Assembly: GCF_900141905.1 (NCBI RefSeq)
Contig: NZ_FQZF01000013.1
Location: 62,001 to 126,000 of the forward strand
Origin: Muricoccus roseus
GTDB taxonomy: Bacteria > Pseudomonadota > Alphaproteobacteria > Acetobacterales > Acetobacteraceae
Length of the DNA stretch: 64,000 bases
Direction: 5' to 3'
A model generated the notes under the pieces. It saw only the letters and a program-made list of their open reading frames with translations, was not told the DNA's origin and did no database searches. Below, piece after piece: positions 53,864-63,055 of this stretch. Numbering within the stretch: the stretch's first letter is position 1; every line of letters starts with the position of its first letter. The position numbers and the translations under genes are program-made.

Positions 53864-54508
53864 TCAGCCGAAGCGCCGGCCCGCTTCGGTGAAGGTGTAG
53901 CCGTTCGCCGCAATCGCCTCGTCGACCACCGCGTCCGAGGTCAGATGCTCATATTCCCTTTCGAGCTGGCGATAGAGCCAGCGGGCCAGGTCACGGAGCG
54001 CTTCAGAGACGGCATCTTCTGCATCGGCGGTCATGTCCTGACCCACGGGACTGTCGCGATCGACCATGATGGCCATGCACTGCTCGTGATAGTAGCGCCC
54101 CCGGTAGGTCATCGTGGCGCGGAGCTGGTAGAAGTTGCGCCGCTGAACGGCCTGGAGGGTATCGGCGATCCGGTGAAGCTCGGTATCCGTCGGTGCATAG
54201 GCCCGGATGCGCCCGGCGGCGGATCTCGCGTGTCGGTAGTCGCCCTCGAAGCAGGCTCCGTCGCCCTGGCTCCAGAAGCCCGAAAACCAGATGCAGGGTT
54301 TCGAGCGGGTGCTACCGCCGAACAGTCGGACAGGGCGCCTCCTGAGGCTGATGCCGAGGATCATGCAAATGCGTTCGAAGTCGTCATAAACGAACTCGAA
54401 CCAGTCATGATCGAAGCCACCCTCGCGGTACCATCCGCGCGCGGCGTGCTTCGCCGCAGCGGAGAGTTCGTCGAGGCGATAGACGATGGTTTCGATGATC
54501 TCAGGCAT
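53864..54508 (-). CDS. ICE-associated protein (often named antitoxin of a stability system)
   Basis: A 214-residue protein from the ATG at 54508, with GGAGGTGATC as a strong ribosome-binding site. Recognisable segments are ETIVYRLDELSAAAKHAARG, CIWFSGFWSQGDGACFEGDY and RDLARWLYRQLEREYEHLTS. Homologues in plasmids and ICEs are often labelled antitoxin of toxin-antitoxin stability system, but I know of no experiment behind it and see no toxin gene beside it. The start overlaps the next gene by 8 nt. Confidence 0.82.
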   Translation of the reverse strand: MPEIIETIVYRLDELSAAAKHAARGWYREGGFDHDWFEFVYDDFERICMILGISLRRRPVRLFGGSTRSKPCIWFSGFWSQGDGACFEGDYRHARSAAGRIRAYAPTDTELHRIADTLQAVQRRNFYQLRATMTYRGRYYHEQCMAIMVDRDSPVGQDMTADAEDAVSEALRDLARWLYRQLEREYEHLTSDAVVDEAIAANGYTFTEAGRRFG

Positions 54509-54917
54509 CGGGATCACCTCCATCCACCGCGGCGGCGAGCCAGCCATCGGTGTCGATCCATCCGAGGGTCTCACCCGTGCCGAGGTCGAGGACGTGCGCA
54601 CCGCCGCCAAACGCATTGAGCCGGGGCCGCGAGCAGGTATTGGCGTATTGGAAGCCCCAACGACCCTTCAGGCTGAATTCCGTCGCGCAGAGTTTCACGA
54701 ACTGGATCAGCCGTTCGGGATCGCCGGAGACGTCATCCCGTAGCCAGAGCTGCGAGCCGCCGTGCTCCGGCTGGATGGAGACAAGGAATCCCTCCGACGG
54801 CGGTTCTTCCGAAGCACCGGCTTCGGACAGGGCATTGTAGAGATCGAGTGCGCGCGCGGCGTTCTGAGGTGTGCCGACGTCGAGCAAGCACGAGAAGTGC
54901 GTGAAATAGTCTGCCAT
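54501..54917 (-). CDS. conserved hypothetical element protein
   Basis: A 138-residue acidic protein (MADYFTHFSCLLDVGTPQNA; EGFLVSIQPEHGGSQLWLRD; LNAFGGGAHVLDLGTGETLG). It resembles hypothetical proteins regularly found between the ParB-like and helicase genes of these elements. Its 3' end overlaps the following gene, so the pair is translationally coupled. Function unknown. Confidence 0.82.
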   Translation of the reverse strand: MADYFTHFSCLLDVGTPQNAARALDLYNALSEAGASEEPPSEGFLVSIQPEHGGSQLWLRDDVSGDPERLIQFVKLCATEFSLKGRWGFQYANTCSRPRLNAFGGGAHVLDLGTGETLGWIDTDGWLAAAVDGGDPDA

Positions 54918-54937
54918 GACAGTCTCCCACGAAATTG

Positions 54938-54962
54938 AAAAAGCCCGGCGTGGCGACCGGGC
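54938..54962 (-). terminator. rho-independent terminator downstream of the ParB-like gene
   Basis: On the minus strand GCCCGG-TCGCCACG-CCGGGC is followed by TTTTT (54942-54938). It sits between the ParB-like gene and the next gene and should end the ParB-like transcript. Confidence 0.8.
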
Positions 54963-54989
54963 TGATGGCAGGGGCGTGTGAGGAAAGAT

Positions 54990-55013
54990 GCGGGACCGCC
55001 GGAGCGGTCCCGC
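54990..55013 (-). terminator. perfect 10-bp hairpin after the ParB-like stop
   Basis: GCGGGACCGC-CGGA-GCGGTCCCGC lies 9 bp past the ParB-like stop codon. The tail (ATCTTTCC) is only weakly T-rich, so it may protect the mRNA end or work together with the terminator at 54938. Confidence 0.65.
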
Positions 55014-55022
55014 CTGGATCGG

Positions 55023-57167
55023 CTACTCGGCTGCGATGGCCGGGAGCGGCTCGGTGTCTTCGTCCGAAGCTTCCTCGTCGCCAGACAGGAACGCCGGCAG
55101 ATCCACGGAGCTTGCCTCAGCTTCGGGTTCGGCCATTTCGGAGGATGTGTCCGTGTCGGCGAGCCGCAGCGGCTCGGGCAGCCACCGGGCGTCGGCGAGA
55201 AGTCGTTCGGCTTCCTTGGCCATTTCAGCTTTCTTCAGATGCTCGATGAGCTGCGCCGCCCGGTCTCCCGCGCCCTCACGCACGGCCTCGACGATGCGTC
55301 GCTTCGGCACCCGGCCGAGATAATTGTCGACCGAAGGACGCCATCCGGCCTCCACCATGTCGAGACCAGTCGCCCGCGCGAGCCGGTCGGCTTGGGTGAG
55401 ACGGCGTTCGAGCCCGTGCTGGGACACGCCGTTCCCGCCGTAGGGGTTCGGCTTCTCGTAAAGCGCGTTGACGCCGAAGCTCACGCAATGCGCGAGCAGC
55501 GCGAGTCGGCTCGCATCGTCGAGTGCCGACAGCCAGTCCCAGAGCGCCTGATCGTCCTGCGGAAGATCAGCCTTCCAGGTGTCGTGACGCTCCGCGATCG
55601 CGTATGCGGAGGGGCTGTCCTTGAGGTCGGCGGCCTGCGCGGGGAAGAAGACGTGTCGCACGGACGCTTCGATGCATCCGCCGCCGGTGCTGGTGCGCTG
55701 GAATGTGTCGATGACGAGCTTGTGCAGCAGCGCCGTCAGCGCGATCTGTGGGTTGCTCGCCACGGCGTCGCGCAGCGCGAGCGTGCGATGGGCGGTCAGT
55801 TCGATCACCAGGCGCTCGGGCAACGGCTTGATCACGTCGTCCTCGTCGTCCTCGCTTTCGATCGGCTGCCCGCCGACCGTGATGACGGTGCGGGACGTAC
55901 CGCTCGGTCCGGGTTCGCCGGCATGTGCGCTGGTGGCCGCCGTAGCGCCACCGGTCTCGTCATCGGGCAGGACGAGGGGCGCCTCGTCGTCCGGGCGAAC
56001 ATAGCCGCGGTCGACCACGAGCCTGCCGTCCGCGCCGATGCTCACGAAGACGCCAGCACGCGTGATATCGCAGGGATCAAAGATCACCGGCCGGGTGTCG
56101 AGCTCTTCCAGCAGGGCCTCGATCTCGCCGAGCCGCGCATCGACCTCGTCTGGCAATTCGTCCGCACCTTCATACTCGGCTTCGAGCCGCTGATATTCAG
56201 CGTTGAGCGCGTCGATCGTCGCCTGCTCGTCAGCCGATCGTTCGGCGGCGGCACCGTCGATCTGGCGCAGACCGTGGGTGTGACCGTAGGGGAAGTCGGC
56301 AGCGACCTCGATCCACTTCCAACCTTCGGCCGCGATGGCCTCAGCCTCTGTCTTCAGCTTGGCGGCAACCAGGGTATCGAGCAGGGCGACATCGGCGAGC
56401 CAGCCGCCATCGTCCTGTTGGAAGAGATCGCGCAGGACCGTGCCGCCAGCCGCTTCATAGGCATCGAGCCCGACGAACATGGCGCGACGGTCCGACGCGC
56501 GCACCGTCTTCTCGGTCAGCATGCGGCGGATCTGATAGGGCTCCTTGGACCAGGAGCCTGCGATCGTCTCCCAGACCTGTTCCTGCCTTGCATGGTCTGC
56601 GCTGACCGTGAAGGCCATCAGCTGCTCCAGCGTCATGCCGTCCTCGGCATAGATGTCGAGAAGCTTCGGCGAGACGCCCGCAAGGCGCAGACGCTGCTTC
56701 ACCACATGAGCGGAGGTGAAGAAGGCCGCGGCGATGTCTTCCTCGGACTGGCCCTTGTCGCGCAGCGCCTGGAACGCCCGGAACTGATCTAGCGGGTGGA
56801 GCGGGGCACGCTGAAGGTTCTCTGCGAGGGAGTCGTCTTCGGCCAAGATCGGCGTCGCGGGATCGCGCACCACGCACGGCACCGCGGCTGTCTTTGCGAG
56901 GCGCTTCTGCTTTACCAAACGCTCGAGCGCCCGGTAGCGACGCCCGCCGGCCGGGATTTCGTACAGGCCGGTCTCGGCGCCGTCGGCATCGAGGATGGGC
57001 CGGACGTTGAGGCTCTGCAGGAGACCGCGGCGTGCGATGTCCTCGGCCAGTTCCTCGATCGAAATGCCGGCTTTGATGCGCCTGACATTCGCCTGCGACA
57101 GCGTTAGCTTGTTGAAGGGGATGTCGCGAGACGGCGACAGGATGATCTTCTGAATGGCAGTGGCCAT
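55023..57167 (-). CDS. ParB/RepB/Spo0J-type nuclease-domain protein
   Basis: The ATG at 57167 gives 714 residues, much longer than chromosomal ParB (about 300). The N-terminal ParB/Sulfiredoxin-like domain (LSQANVRRIKAGISIEELAE; YEIPAGGRRYRALERLVKQK; ENLQRAPLHPLDQFRAFQAL) is followed by the HTH (SEEDIAAAFFTSAHVVKQRL). The remaining 450 residues are element-specific and partly acidic (LPDEVDARLGEIEALLEELD), with an acidic end. It may bind DNA for partition, transfer or anti-restriction. It is not next to parA. Its leader is structured. Confidence 0.9.
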   Translation of the reverse strand: MATAIQKIILSPSRDIPFNKLTLSQANVRRIKAGISIEELAEDIARRGLLQSLNVRPILDADGAETGLYEIPAGGRRYRALERLVKQKRLAKTAAVPCVVRDPATPILAEDDSLAENLQRAPLHPLDQFRAFQALRDKGQSEEDIAAAFFTSAHVVKQRLRLAGVSPKLLDIYAEDGMTLEQLMAFTVSADHARQEQVWETIAGSWSKEPYQIRRMLTEKTVRASDRRAMFVGLDAYEAAGGTVLRDLFQQDDGGWLADVALLDTLVAAKLKTEAEAIAAEGWKWIEVAADFPYGHTHGLRQIDGAAAERSADEQATIDALNAEYQRLEAEYEGADELPDEVDARLGEIEALLEELDTRPVIFDPCDITRAGVFVSIGADGRLVVDRGYVRPDDEAPLVLPDDETGGATAATSAHAGEPGPSGTSRTVITVGGQPIESEDDEDDVIKPLPERLVIELTAHRTLALRDAVASNPQIALTALLHKLVIDTFQRTSTGGGCIEASVRHVFFPAQAADLKDSPSAYAIAERHDTWKADLPQDDQALWDWLSALDDASRLALLAHCVSFGVNALYEKPNPYGGNGVSQHGLERRLTQADRLARATGLDMVEAGWRPSVDNYLGRVPKRRIVEAVREGAGDRAAQLIEHLKKAEMAKEAERLLADARWLPEPLRLADTDTSSEMAEPEAEASSVDLPAFLSGDEEASDEDTEPLPAIAAE

Positions 57168-57225
57168 GACAGGTCTCCGCGACGGGCGGCCGGGAGCCTC
57201 TCTCCCGACCTCCAACCCGTCACGA
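57168..57225 (-). ncRNA. structured 5' leader of the ParB-like gene
   Basis: In RNA sense: GACGGG (57221-57216), linker TTGGAGGT, a hairpin CGGGAG-AGAGG-CTCCCG, linker GCCG, then CCCGTC (57186-57181) closing the outer stem, and GCGGAGACCTGTC before the ATG. The same layout, with an identical loop, is found before the ArdC gene (58300-58352), with stem changes that keep pairing through G-U pairs. Confidence 0.7.
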
Positions 57226-57327
57226 CAATCGGCGCAGCCCTCTTCCTCTCATTGTTTCCGGAAAGCCGGAACGCCGTAGAGCCGGAAAGACGGGACTGCG
57301 CCGACGCTTGGAGCGTATGCTAGTGGG

Positions 57328-58299
57328 TCAGGCCGCCTGGCATGCGGTCTCGGGGGTGGTGGCAATTGCCTGACCCGGTTCTCCGGCGTTTGGGGCGAAG
57401 GCCAGCAGCCAGTCCGCTGCCTTGCTTGCCTGACTGGCTGCACGGACGATGGCGCGATTGTCCTCGCGCATGACCTCGGCCCAGGATCCGATGTAGTCGG
57501 CGTGGCGGACGGTCGGGGCGATGCCGAGGGCGGCGCAGCAGAAGGCCGAGGCGATTTCGGCGACCAGTTCCTCGAACGCGTATTTCTTGGAGCCGAACGA
57601 TCCTGTGAGATCGCGTCCCAGCCGATGGACCGCGCCGCTGGCATGGGCGCATTCATGCAGCGCCGTGCGATGCCAGTTGATGGGCTCGAAGAAGGCCTGG
57701 GGCGGCGGCACCATCACATAGTCAGGTGCCGGCGCGTAGTAAGCCCGGTCGCCGCCGATGCGAAAGTCGATCCCGCTCGCCCGGATCAGCGCGTCGACCG
57801 TGGGCTCGATCAGCCCGGGTTCGGGCGCCGGCACGGCGGCCACGAGGTCCTCAGGCAGGCCGTCACACTGAGCGACGTTGAAGACCGTGAAGCGCTTCAG
57901 GAACGGGATCGCCTGTGCCTCCTCACCGGTCTCTCGCGCACGACGGCGTTCATCGTCCGGCACGAAGCGGTCGGCATAGACGACGGTGGTGCCGCGCTCG
58001 CCCTTCCGGACATTGCCGCCGAGCGACAGGGCCTGGCGGAAGGTCAGCCAGCCTTGGCTCGGGAAGCCAAGCGAGATCACCGCGCCCCAGAGGATCAGCA
58101 CATTGACCCCCGAGTAGCCGCGCCCGGTCGCAGCGTTGGTCGGCATGGCGAGTGGCGCCTTGGCCGCGGCCGTCCCCCAGGGCTGGACCCAGGGCAACCG
58201 TCCGGCCTCCAGTTCGGCCAGGATCTTGCCGGTGATTTCGTCATACAGGCTCGTCCGGTCGGCGCTCGGCCGGCCGCGTGGATCACGTTTCGACATCAC
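57328..58299 (-). CDS. ArdC-like antirestriction protein with zincin-type peptidase domain
   Basis: A 323-residue protein. The N-terminal ssDNA-binding domain (DUF1738) shows LYDEITGKILAELEAGRLPW, NAATGRGYSGVNVLILWGAV and FRQALSLGGNVRKGERGTTV. The C-terminal metallopeptidase domain has HECAH (HExxH; zinc His and catalytic Glu) and FEELVAEIASAFCCAALGI. ArdC of plasmid pSa protects incoming single-stranded DNA from type I restriction. Here it would shield the element on entry. Its leader is structured. Confidence 0.93.
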   Translation of the reverse strand: MMSKRDPRGRPSADRTSLYDEITGKILAELEAGRLPWVQPWGTAAAKAPLAMPTNAATGRGYSGVNVLILWGAVISLGFPSQGWLTFRQALSLGGNVRKGERGTTVVYADRFVPDDERRRARETGEEAQAIPFLKRFTVFNVAQCDGLPEDLVAAVPAPEPGLIEPTVDALIRASGIDFRIGGDRAYYAPAPDYVMVPPPQAFFEPINWHRTALHECAHASGAVHRLGRDLTGSFGSKKYAFEELVAEIASAFCCAALGIAPTVRHADYIGSWAEVMREDNRAIVRAASQASKAADWLLAFAPNAGEPGQAIATTPETACQAA

Positions 58300-58352
58300 G
58301 GGTCTCCGCGACGGGTGCCGGAAGCCTCTCTCCCAGCCTTCAACCCGTCACG
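58300..58352 (-). ncRNA. structured 5' leader of the ArdC gene
   Basis: Outer stem GACGGG (58349-58344 in RNA sense) with CCCGTC (58315-58310). Inner stem CTGGGAG with CTTCCGG, seven pairs including G-U, around the loop AGAGG, which is identical to that of the ParB-like leader. The stretch TCGCGGAGACC follows both. Two of the stem differences between the copies change G-C to G-U, as expected for a conserved RNA fold. Confidence 0.7.
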
Positions 58353-58551
58353 GCACACCCGGCCTGCACTCTCACTCTCGGGGGGCGTTGCGGGGGCTCC
58401 CCGCTAGACAAGGGTCGGCAGAGACAAAGTTCAGCCGCAGGGGAAGGCTTTCCCCTCAGATCCTGGGAATGCTCACGATACCAATCAGCGGACCATTGAC
58501 TACAAATCTGCCGAGGCTGATGATGCCAATCAGCCGGTAGTCGGAGATTTC

Positions 58552-59772
58552 ATGTTCCAGCGATTCGTTGAGCGGAGGGCGGAGGAGGCGCTTGCAGATA
58601 CGCCGGTCGTCCTCATCGTCGGACCGCGCCGGGCCGGCAAGACGACGCTGGTGCGAAAGATGGGAGAAACCGGCTGGACCTACAGCACACTCGACGACCA
58701 GACCGTCCTTGAGGCCGCCCAGTCCGACCCGGCCGGGTTCATCCGAGGTCTGGATCGCGCCATCATCGACGAGATCCAGCGCGCGCCCAATCTGTTGCTG
58801 GCGATCAAGAAGACGGTCGACGAAGATTATCGCCCGGGCCGTTTCCTGCTGACCGGCTCGGCCAATGTGCTGACCTTGCCGCGCGTCGCTGACAGCCTCG
58901 CTGGCCGGATGGAAACCATTCGGATGCTGCCCTTGGCTCGGGCGGAAATCGATAGCCGAGCACCGACCTTTCTGGAACGCCTGTTCGAGGGGAATTTGGA
59001 GAGTCAAAGCGCCGCCATTGTCGGCGACGAGTTGGTCCAGCTTGCGTTGCGCGGCGGCTTTCCTGAGGCGATTAGCCGCGACAGCGAACGCCGGCGACAA
59101 GACTGGGCGCGTGCGTATCTCACCTCGATCCTGACCCGTGATCTGCGCGATATCGCTGAAGTTGAGAAGCTCACCGAACTCCCCAAGTTCGTGCGTCTTC
59201 TCGCCGAACATTCCGGGCAGCTTGTCAACTATTCCCAGCTTGCGAGCGGCATCAACGTCAACCACAGGACCGGTCAGCGCTATGTCGGTCTGCTCGAACA
59301 GGTGTTCCTGATCGCGACCCTGCAGCCATGGTTCACCAATGCGCTCAAGCGCATCGTTAAGACGCCCAAGCTGCATTTCCTTGATTCCGGCCTGCTGGCT
59401 GCCGCGCGCGGGCTGACTTTCGATCGGATCAAGGCGGATCGGGGGGCATTTGGCGCGCTGCTCGAGAGCTTCGTGTTCTCCGAAGTGCTGAAGCTGATGA
59501 CGGCCTCAGACCTGCGTCTGACGCCACATCATTTCCGCGATCGGGACATGCGCGAGGTCGACATCGTGCTCGAGCGCGATGACGGCATGATTGCCGCCAT
59601 TGAGGTGAAGGCGAGCGCAACGGTCAAGGCCAGCGACTTTTCGGGCCTGCGCGCACTGGCCGAGGCTTGTGGGGACCGCTTCGCGTTTGGCGTCGTCCTC
59701 TACGACAGCACGGATGTCGTGCCGTTCGGAGACCGCCTGGCGGCCGCGCCACTATCGTGTCTGTGGGCGTGA
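58552..59772 (+). CDS. AAA ATPase with DUF4143 domain
   Basis: A 406-residue protein: Walker A VLIVGPRRAGKTTLVRKM (about 21-38), Walker B RAIIDEIQRAPNLLLAIKKT, the sensor LLTGSANVL, then the DUF4143 domain (NYSQLASGINVNHRTGQRYV; HFLDSGLLAA) and a nuclease-like end (REVDIVLERDDGMIAAIEVK). The family is common and unexplained, possibly toxin- or defence-related. It is the first plus-strand gene after the ArdC gene and ends 10 bp before the helicase, so it may belong to the same operon. Confidence 0.88.
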   Translation: MFQRFVERRAEEALADTPVVLIVGPRRAGKTTLVRKMGETGWTYSTLDDQTVLEAAQSDPAGFIRGLDRAIIDEIQRAPNLLLAIKKTVDEDYRPGRFLLTGSANVLTLPRVADSLAGRMETIRMLPLARAEIDSRAPTFLERLFEGNLESQSAAIVGDELVQLALRGGFPEAISRDSERRRQDWARAYLTSILTRDLRDIAEVEKLTELPKFVRLLAEHSGQLVNYSQLASGINVNHRTGQRYVGLLEQVFLIATLQPWFTNALKRIVKTPKLHFLDSGLLAAARGLTFDRIKADRGAFGALLESFVFSEVLKLMTASDLRLTPHHFRDRDMREVDIVLERDDGMIAAIEVKASATVKASDFSGLRALAEACGDRFAFGVVLYDSTDVVPFGDRLAAAPLSCLWA

Positions 59773-59782
59773 GGAAAAGCCG

Positions 59783-62700
59783 ATGAAGATAATCGACAAC
59801 ACCTCACTGCTTCTCGGCGATGACCTAAAGGCGACGTTGGGGCGGGGCGCTCGGATCAAAATCGCAGCGTCCTGCTTCTCGATCTATGCGTTCGAGGCCC
59901 TGAAGGCGGAGTTTTCGAAGGTCGAGAGCCTGCAGTTCATTTTCACAGCCCCGACCTTCGTCGCGACGGCTGTGACTGACCGCCTCCGCAAGGAGCGGCG
60001 AGAGTTCTTCATCCCAAAGACGACGCGAGAGCGGGGGCTCTACGGCACCGAGTTCGAGATTCAGCTTCGCAACAAGCTCACGCAGCGCGCAGTCGCGCGC
60101 GAGTGCGCCGAATGGATACGAAAGAAGGCTCGCTTCAAGTCGAACAAGACTAAGGCACCGATGCAGCAGTTCATTCACGCAGGATCGGAAGCCGGCGACG
60201 TCGCCTACATGCCGATTAGCGGGTTCACGGCCGTTGACCTGGGCTATCAGAAGGGCGACGCCGTCTCGAATCTCGTTACGCGCATCGACGATGCGGCGCA
60301 CACACAGGTCTATCTGCAACTGTTCAATCAGATCTGGAACGATGAGGACAAGGTCAGCGACGTCACCGCCGCCATCTGCGACCACATCGAGTCCGTCTAC
60401 CAGGAAAATTCACCGGAACGGATCTACTTCCACATCCTCTACAACCTCTTCCAGGATTTCCTCGAAGAGATTGATCAGGATGCGCTGCCAAACGATCTGA
60501 CCGGCTACAAGGACAGCCTCGTCTGGAACAAGCTGTTCAACTACCAGAGGGATGCTGCCACTGGTATCATCAACAAGCTGGAGATGCACAACGGGTGCAT
60601 TCTGGCGGACAGCGTCGGCCTCGGGAAAACCTTCACCGCGCTCGCGGTCATCAAATATTACGAACTGCGCAATCGGTCGGTGCTCGTCCTGTGCCCGAAG
60701 AAGCTTGCGGACAATTGGCGCAACTACAACACCAATCTGACCACGAACATCTTCGCCAAGGACCGCTTCAACTACGACGTCCTGAGCCACACCGATCTCT
60801 CCCGCACCTCAGGAGAGGCGTTCGGGATTCCGCTGAACCGCGTGAACTGGGGTAACTACGATCTCGTCGTCATCGATGAGTCGCACAATTTCCGGAACAA
60901 CGATGTATTCAAGGATCGGGAGACCCGCTACCAGAAACTGATGAACAAGGTCATCCGCGCCGGCGTGAAGACCAAGGTTCTGATGCTGTCGGCGACGCCG
61001 GTGAACAACCGGTTCAACGACCTGCGCAATCAGCTCGCGCTGGCCTATGAAGGGGATTCAGAAAACCTCAGCCGCAAGCTGAAAACCAAGACCGGGATCG
61101 AAGAGATTTTCCGGCGCGCCCAAAAGGCGTTCAATGCCTGGTCGGATCTGCCGCCGCACGAGCGAACCGCAGCCGCAATCCTGAAGGCCCTGGACTTCGA
61201 TTTCTTCGAGATGCTCGATGCCGTGACGATCGCCCGGTCGCGCAAGCATATCGAGACTTTCTACGACACCAAGGATATCGGAAAATTCCCCCAGCGCCGA
61301 AAGCCGCTGTCGTACCAATGCCCGATCACCCATCGCGCAGATGTGCTCGGCCTCAACGACATCTTCGGCAGCCTGTCGGTGCTCAAGCTCGCCGTCTACG
61401 CGCCGATCAGCTACATCCTGCCGAGCAGGCTTCAGAAGTACGAAGAAATCTACGACACCCAGGTGGAGGGCGGTCGCGGCAAGCTGCGCCAAGCTGACCG
61501 CGAGCGGAGCCTTCAGGCTCTGATGACCACGAACCTGCTCAAGCGCTTGGAGAGTTCGGTCGAAGCCTTCCGGCTCACCCTGCGGGCGCTGAGCAGCAAC
61601 ATCGCGCAGACGCTCAAGGCGATCGACACCTTTGAGCGCACGGGCGCCGCCGCGAGTGTGACCGACCATCTTGGCGATCCGGGTTTCGATCCCGATGACG
61701 ACGATCTGAGCGGGCTGGATGAGTTCACAGTCGGCAAGAAGATCCAGATCAGCCTCTCGGACATGGACCTCCCGTCGTGGAAGCATGACCTTGCTGCCGA
61801 TCTCACGCTGATCGGTGACCTGATCGCCTCGATGGACAAGGTGGTTCCCGAGGATGATGCCAAGCTGCAGCATCTAAAGGACGTCATCACCCGCAAGGTC
61901 GCTGACCCGCTCAACCCCGGCAACCGCAAGGTTCTAATCTTCACCGCCTTCGCGGACACGGCAAAGTACCTCTACACCAATCTGGCGGAAGCGTTTCTTC
62001 AGTCGCACGGCCTGCACTGCGGCATGGTCACCGGGTCCGACACGCCGAAGAGCACTCTGAAGAAGAGCTATGATTTCCAGTCGCTGCTGACGCTGTTCTC
62101 GCCGCGCGCGAAGGAGAAGCATCTGGTCCTGCCGCACGAAACCGGCGAGATCGACATCCTTATCGGGACGGACTGCATCTCCGAGGGCCAGAACCTTCAG
62201 GATTGCGACTATCTGATCAACTACGACATCCACTGGAACCCGGTTCGCATCATCCAGCGGTTCGGGCGCATTGACCGTATCGGCTCACACAACGCGCAAA
62301 TACAGCTTGTCAGCTACTGGCCGGACATCTCACTCGACGAGTACATCAATCTCAAAGAGCGGGTCGAAAACCGCATGATGATTGCCGACGTCACGGCGAC
62401 CGGCGACGACAATGTTCTGACGTCCAAGAGCAGTGATATCGCCTACCGGAAGGAGCAGCTCAAGCGGCTCCAGGAAGAGGTGATTGAGCTGGAGGATGTG
62501 CGGACCGGGATTTCCATCACGGACCTCGGTCTCAACGATTTCCGGATGGACCTTCTGAACCACATCAAGGAGCACGGCGACCTCGAGCATCTGCCCAACG
62601 GCATGCATGCGGTGGTGCCGGCACAGCCGGCGCTGGGGCTGAAGCCCGGTGTGATCTTCGCGCTAAAGAACATCCACGACAGCGTGAACATCAACCAGCA

Positions 62701-63055
62701 GAACCGGCTGCACCCATATTACCTCGTCTATGTCGGTCACGACGGTGGGGCCATCATCGACCATACCGAGGTGAAGCGCTTGCTCGATCTGATCCGCACG
62801 AGCTGCAAGGGCCAGGCGGAACCGATCCGGGCGGTCTGCCAGCTGTTCAACGAGCGGACGCAGGACGGTCGCAAGATGGAGCAGTGCTCCGCCCTTCTGA
62901 GCGCGGCGATCCGCTCGATGATAGAGGTCAAGGAAGAGAAGGACATTGACAGCCTGTTCAGCGGTGGGCGGACCACGGCGCTGGTCCACACCATCGCCGG
63001 GCTCGACGATTTCGAGCTGATCGCCTTCCTCGTGATCGAGGAGGGGGCCACATGA
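59783..63055 (+). CDS. SNF2/DEAD-type helicase with PLD-like N-terminus (defence operon)
   Basis: A 1090-residue SF2 translocase from the ATG at 59783 (GAGG 9 bp upstream). The first 200 residues (TSLLLGDDLKATLGRGARIK; SIYAFEALKAEFSKVESLQF) match the phospholipase-D-like N-terminus of such helicases, although I see no complete HxK motif. Motif I LADSVGLGKTFTAL is at about 273, motif II VVIDESHNFRN at about 364, motif III LSATPVNN at about 403, and the C-terminal GTDCISEGQNLQDCDYLINY and QRFGRIDRIGS near 830. With DUF4391 and a methyltransferase it forms a type III-like restriction set. It overlaps the next gene by ATGA. Confidence 0.9.
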   Translation: MKIIDNTSLLLGDDLKATLGRGARIKIAASCFSIYAFEALKAEFSKVESLQFIFTAPTFVATAVTDRLRKERREFFIPKTTRERGLYGTEFEIQLRNKLTQRAVARECAEWIRKKARFKSNKTKAPMQQFIHAGSEAGDVAYMPISGFTAVDLGYQKGDAVSNLVTRIDDAAHTQVYLQLFNQIWNDEDKVSDVTAAICDHIESVYQENSPERIYFHILYNLFQDFLEEIDQDALPNDLTGYKDSLVWNKLFNYQRDAATGIINKLEMHNGCILADSVGLGKTFTALAVIKYYELRNRSVLVLCPKKLADNWRNYNTNLTTNIFAKDRFNYDVLSHTDLSRTSGEAFGIPLNRVNWGNYDLVVIDESHNFRNNDVFKDRETRYQKLMNKVIRAGVKTKVLMLSATPVNNRFNDLRNQLALAYEGDSENLSRKLKTKTGIEEIFRRAQKAFNAWSDLPPHERTAAAILKALDFDFFEMLDAVTIARSRKHIETFYDTKDIGKFPQRRKPLSYQCPITHRADVLGLNDIFGSLSVLKLAVYAPISYILPSRLQKYEEIYDTQVEGGRGKLRQADRERSLQALMTTNLLKRLESSVEAFRLTLRALSSNIAQTLKAIDTFERTGAAASVTDHLGDPGFDPDDDDLSGLDEFTVGKKIQISLSDMDLPSWKHDLAADLTLIGDLIASMDKVVPEDDAKLQHLKDVITRKVADPLNPGNRKVLIFTAFADTAKYLYTNLAEAFLQSHGLHCGMVTGSDTPKSTLKKSYDFQSLLTLFSPRAKEKHLVLPHETGEIDILIGTDCISEGQNLQDCDYLINYDIHWNPVRIIQRFGRIDRIGSHNAQIQLVSYWPDISLDEYINLKERVENRMMIADVTATGDDNVLTSKSSDIAYRKEQLKRLQEEVIELEDVRTGISITDLGLNDFRMDLLNHIKEHGDLEHLPNGMHAVVPAQPALGLKPGVIFALKNIHDSVNINQQNRLHPYYLVYVGHDGGAIIDHTEVKRLLDLIRTSCKGQAEPIRAVCQLFNERTQDGRKMEQCSALLSAAIRSMIEVKEEKDIDSLFSGGRTTALVHTIAGLDDFELIAFLVIEEGAT

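Noticed and set aside
54978-56792. 604-codon plus-strand frame opposite the ParB-like gene
   Set aside because: Shadow frame, no domain; the ParB and HTH motifs are on the minus strand.
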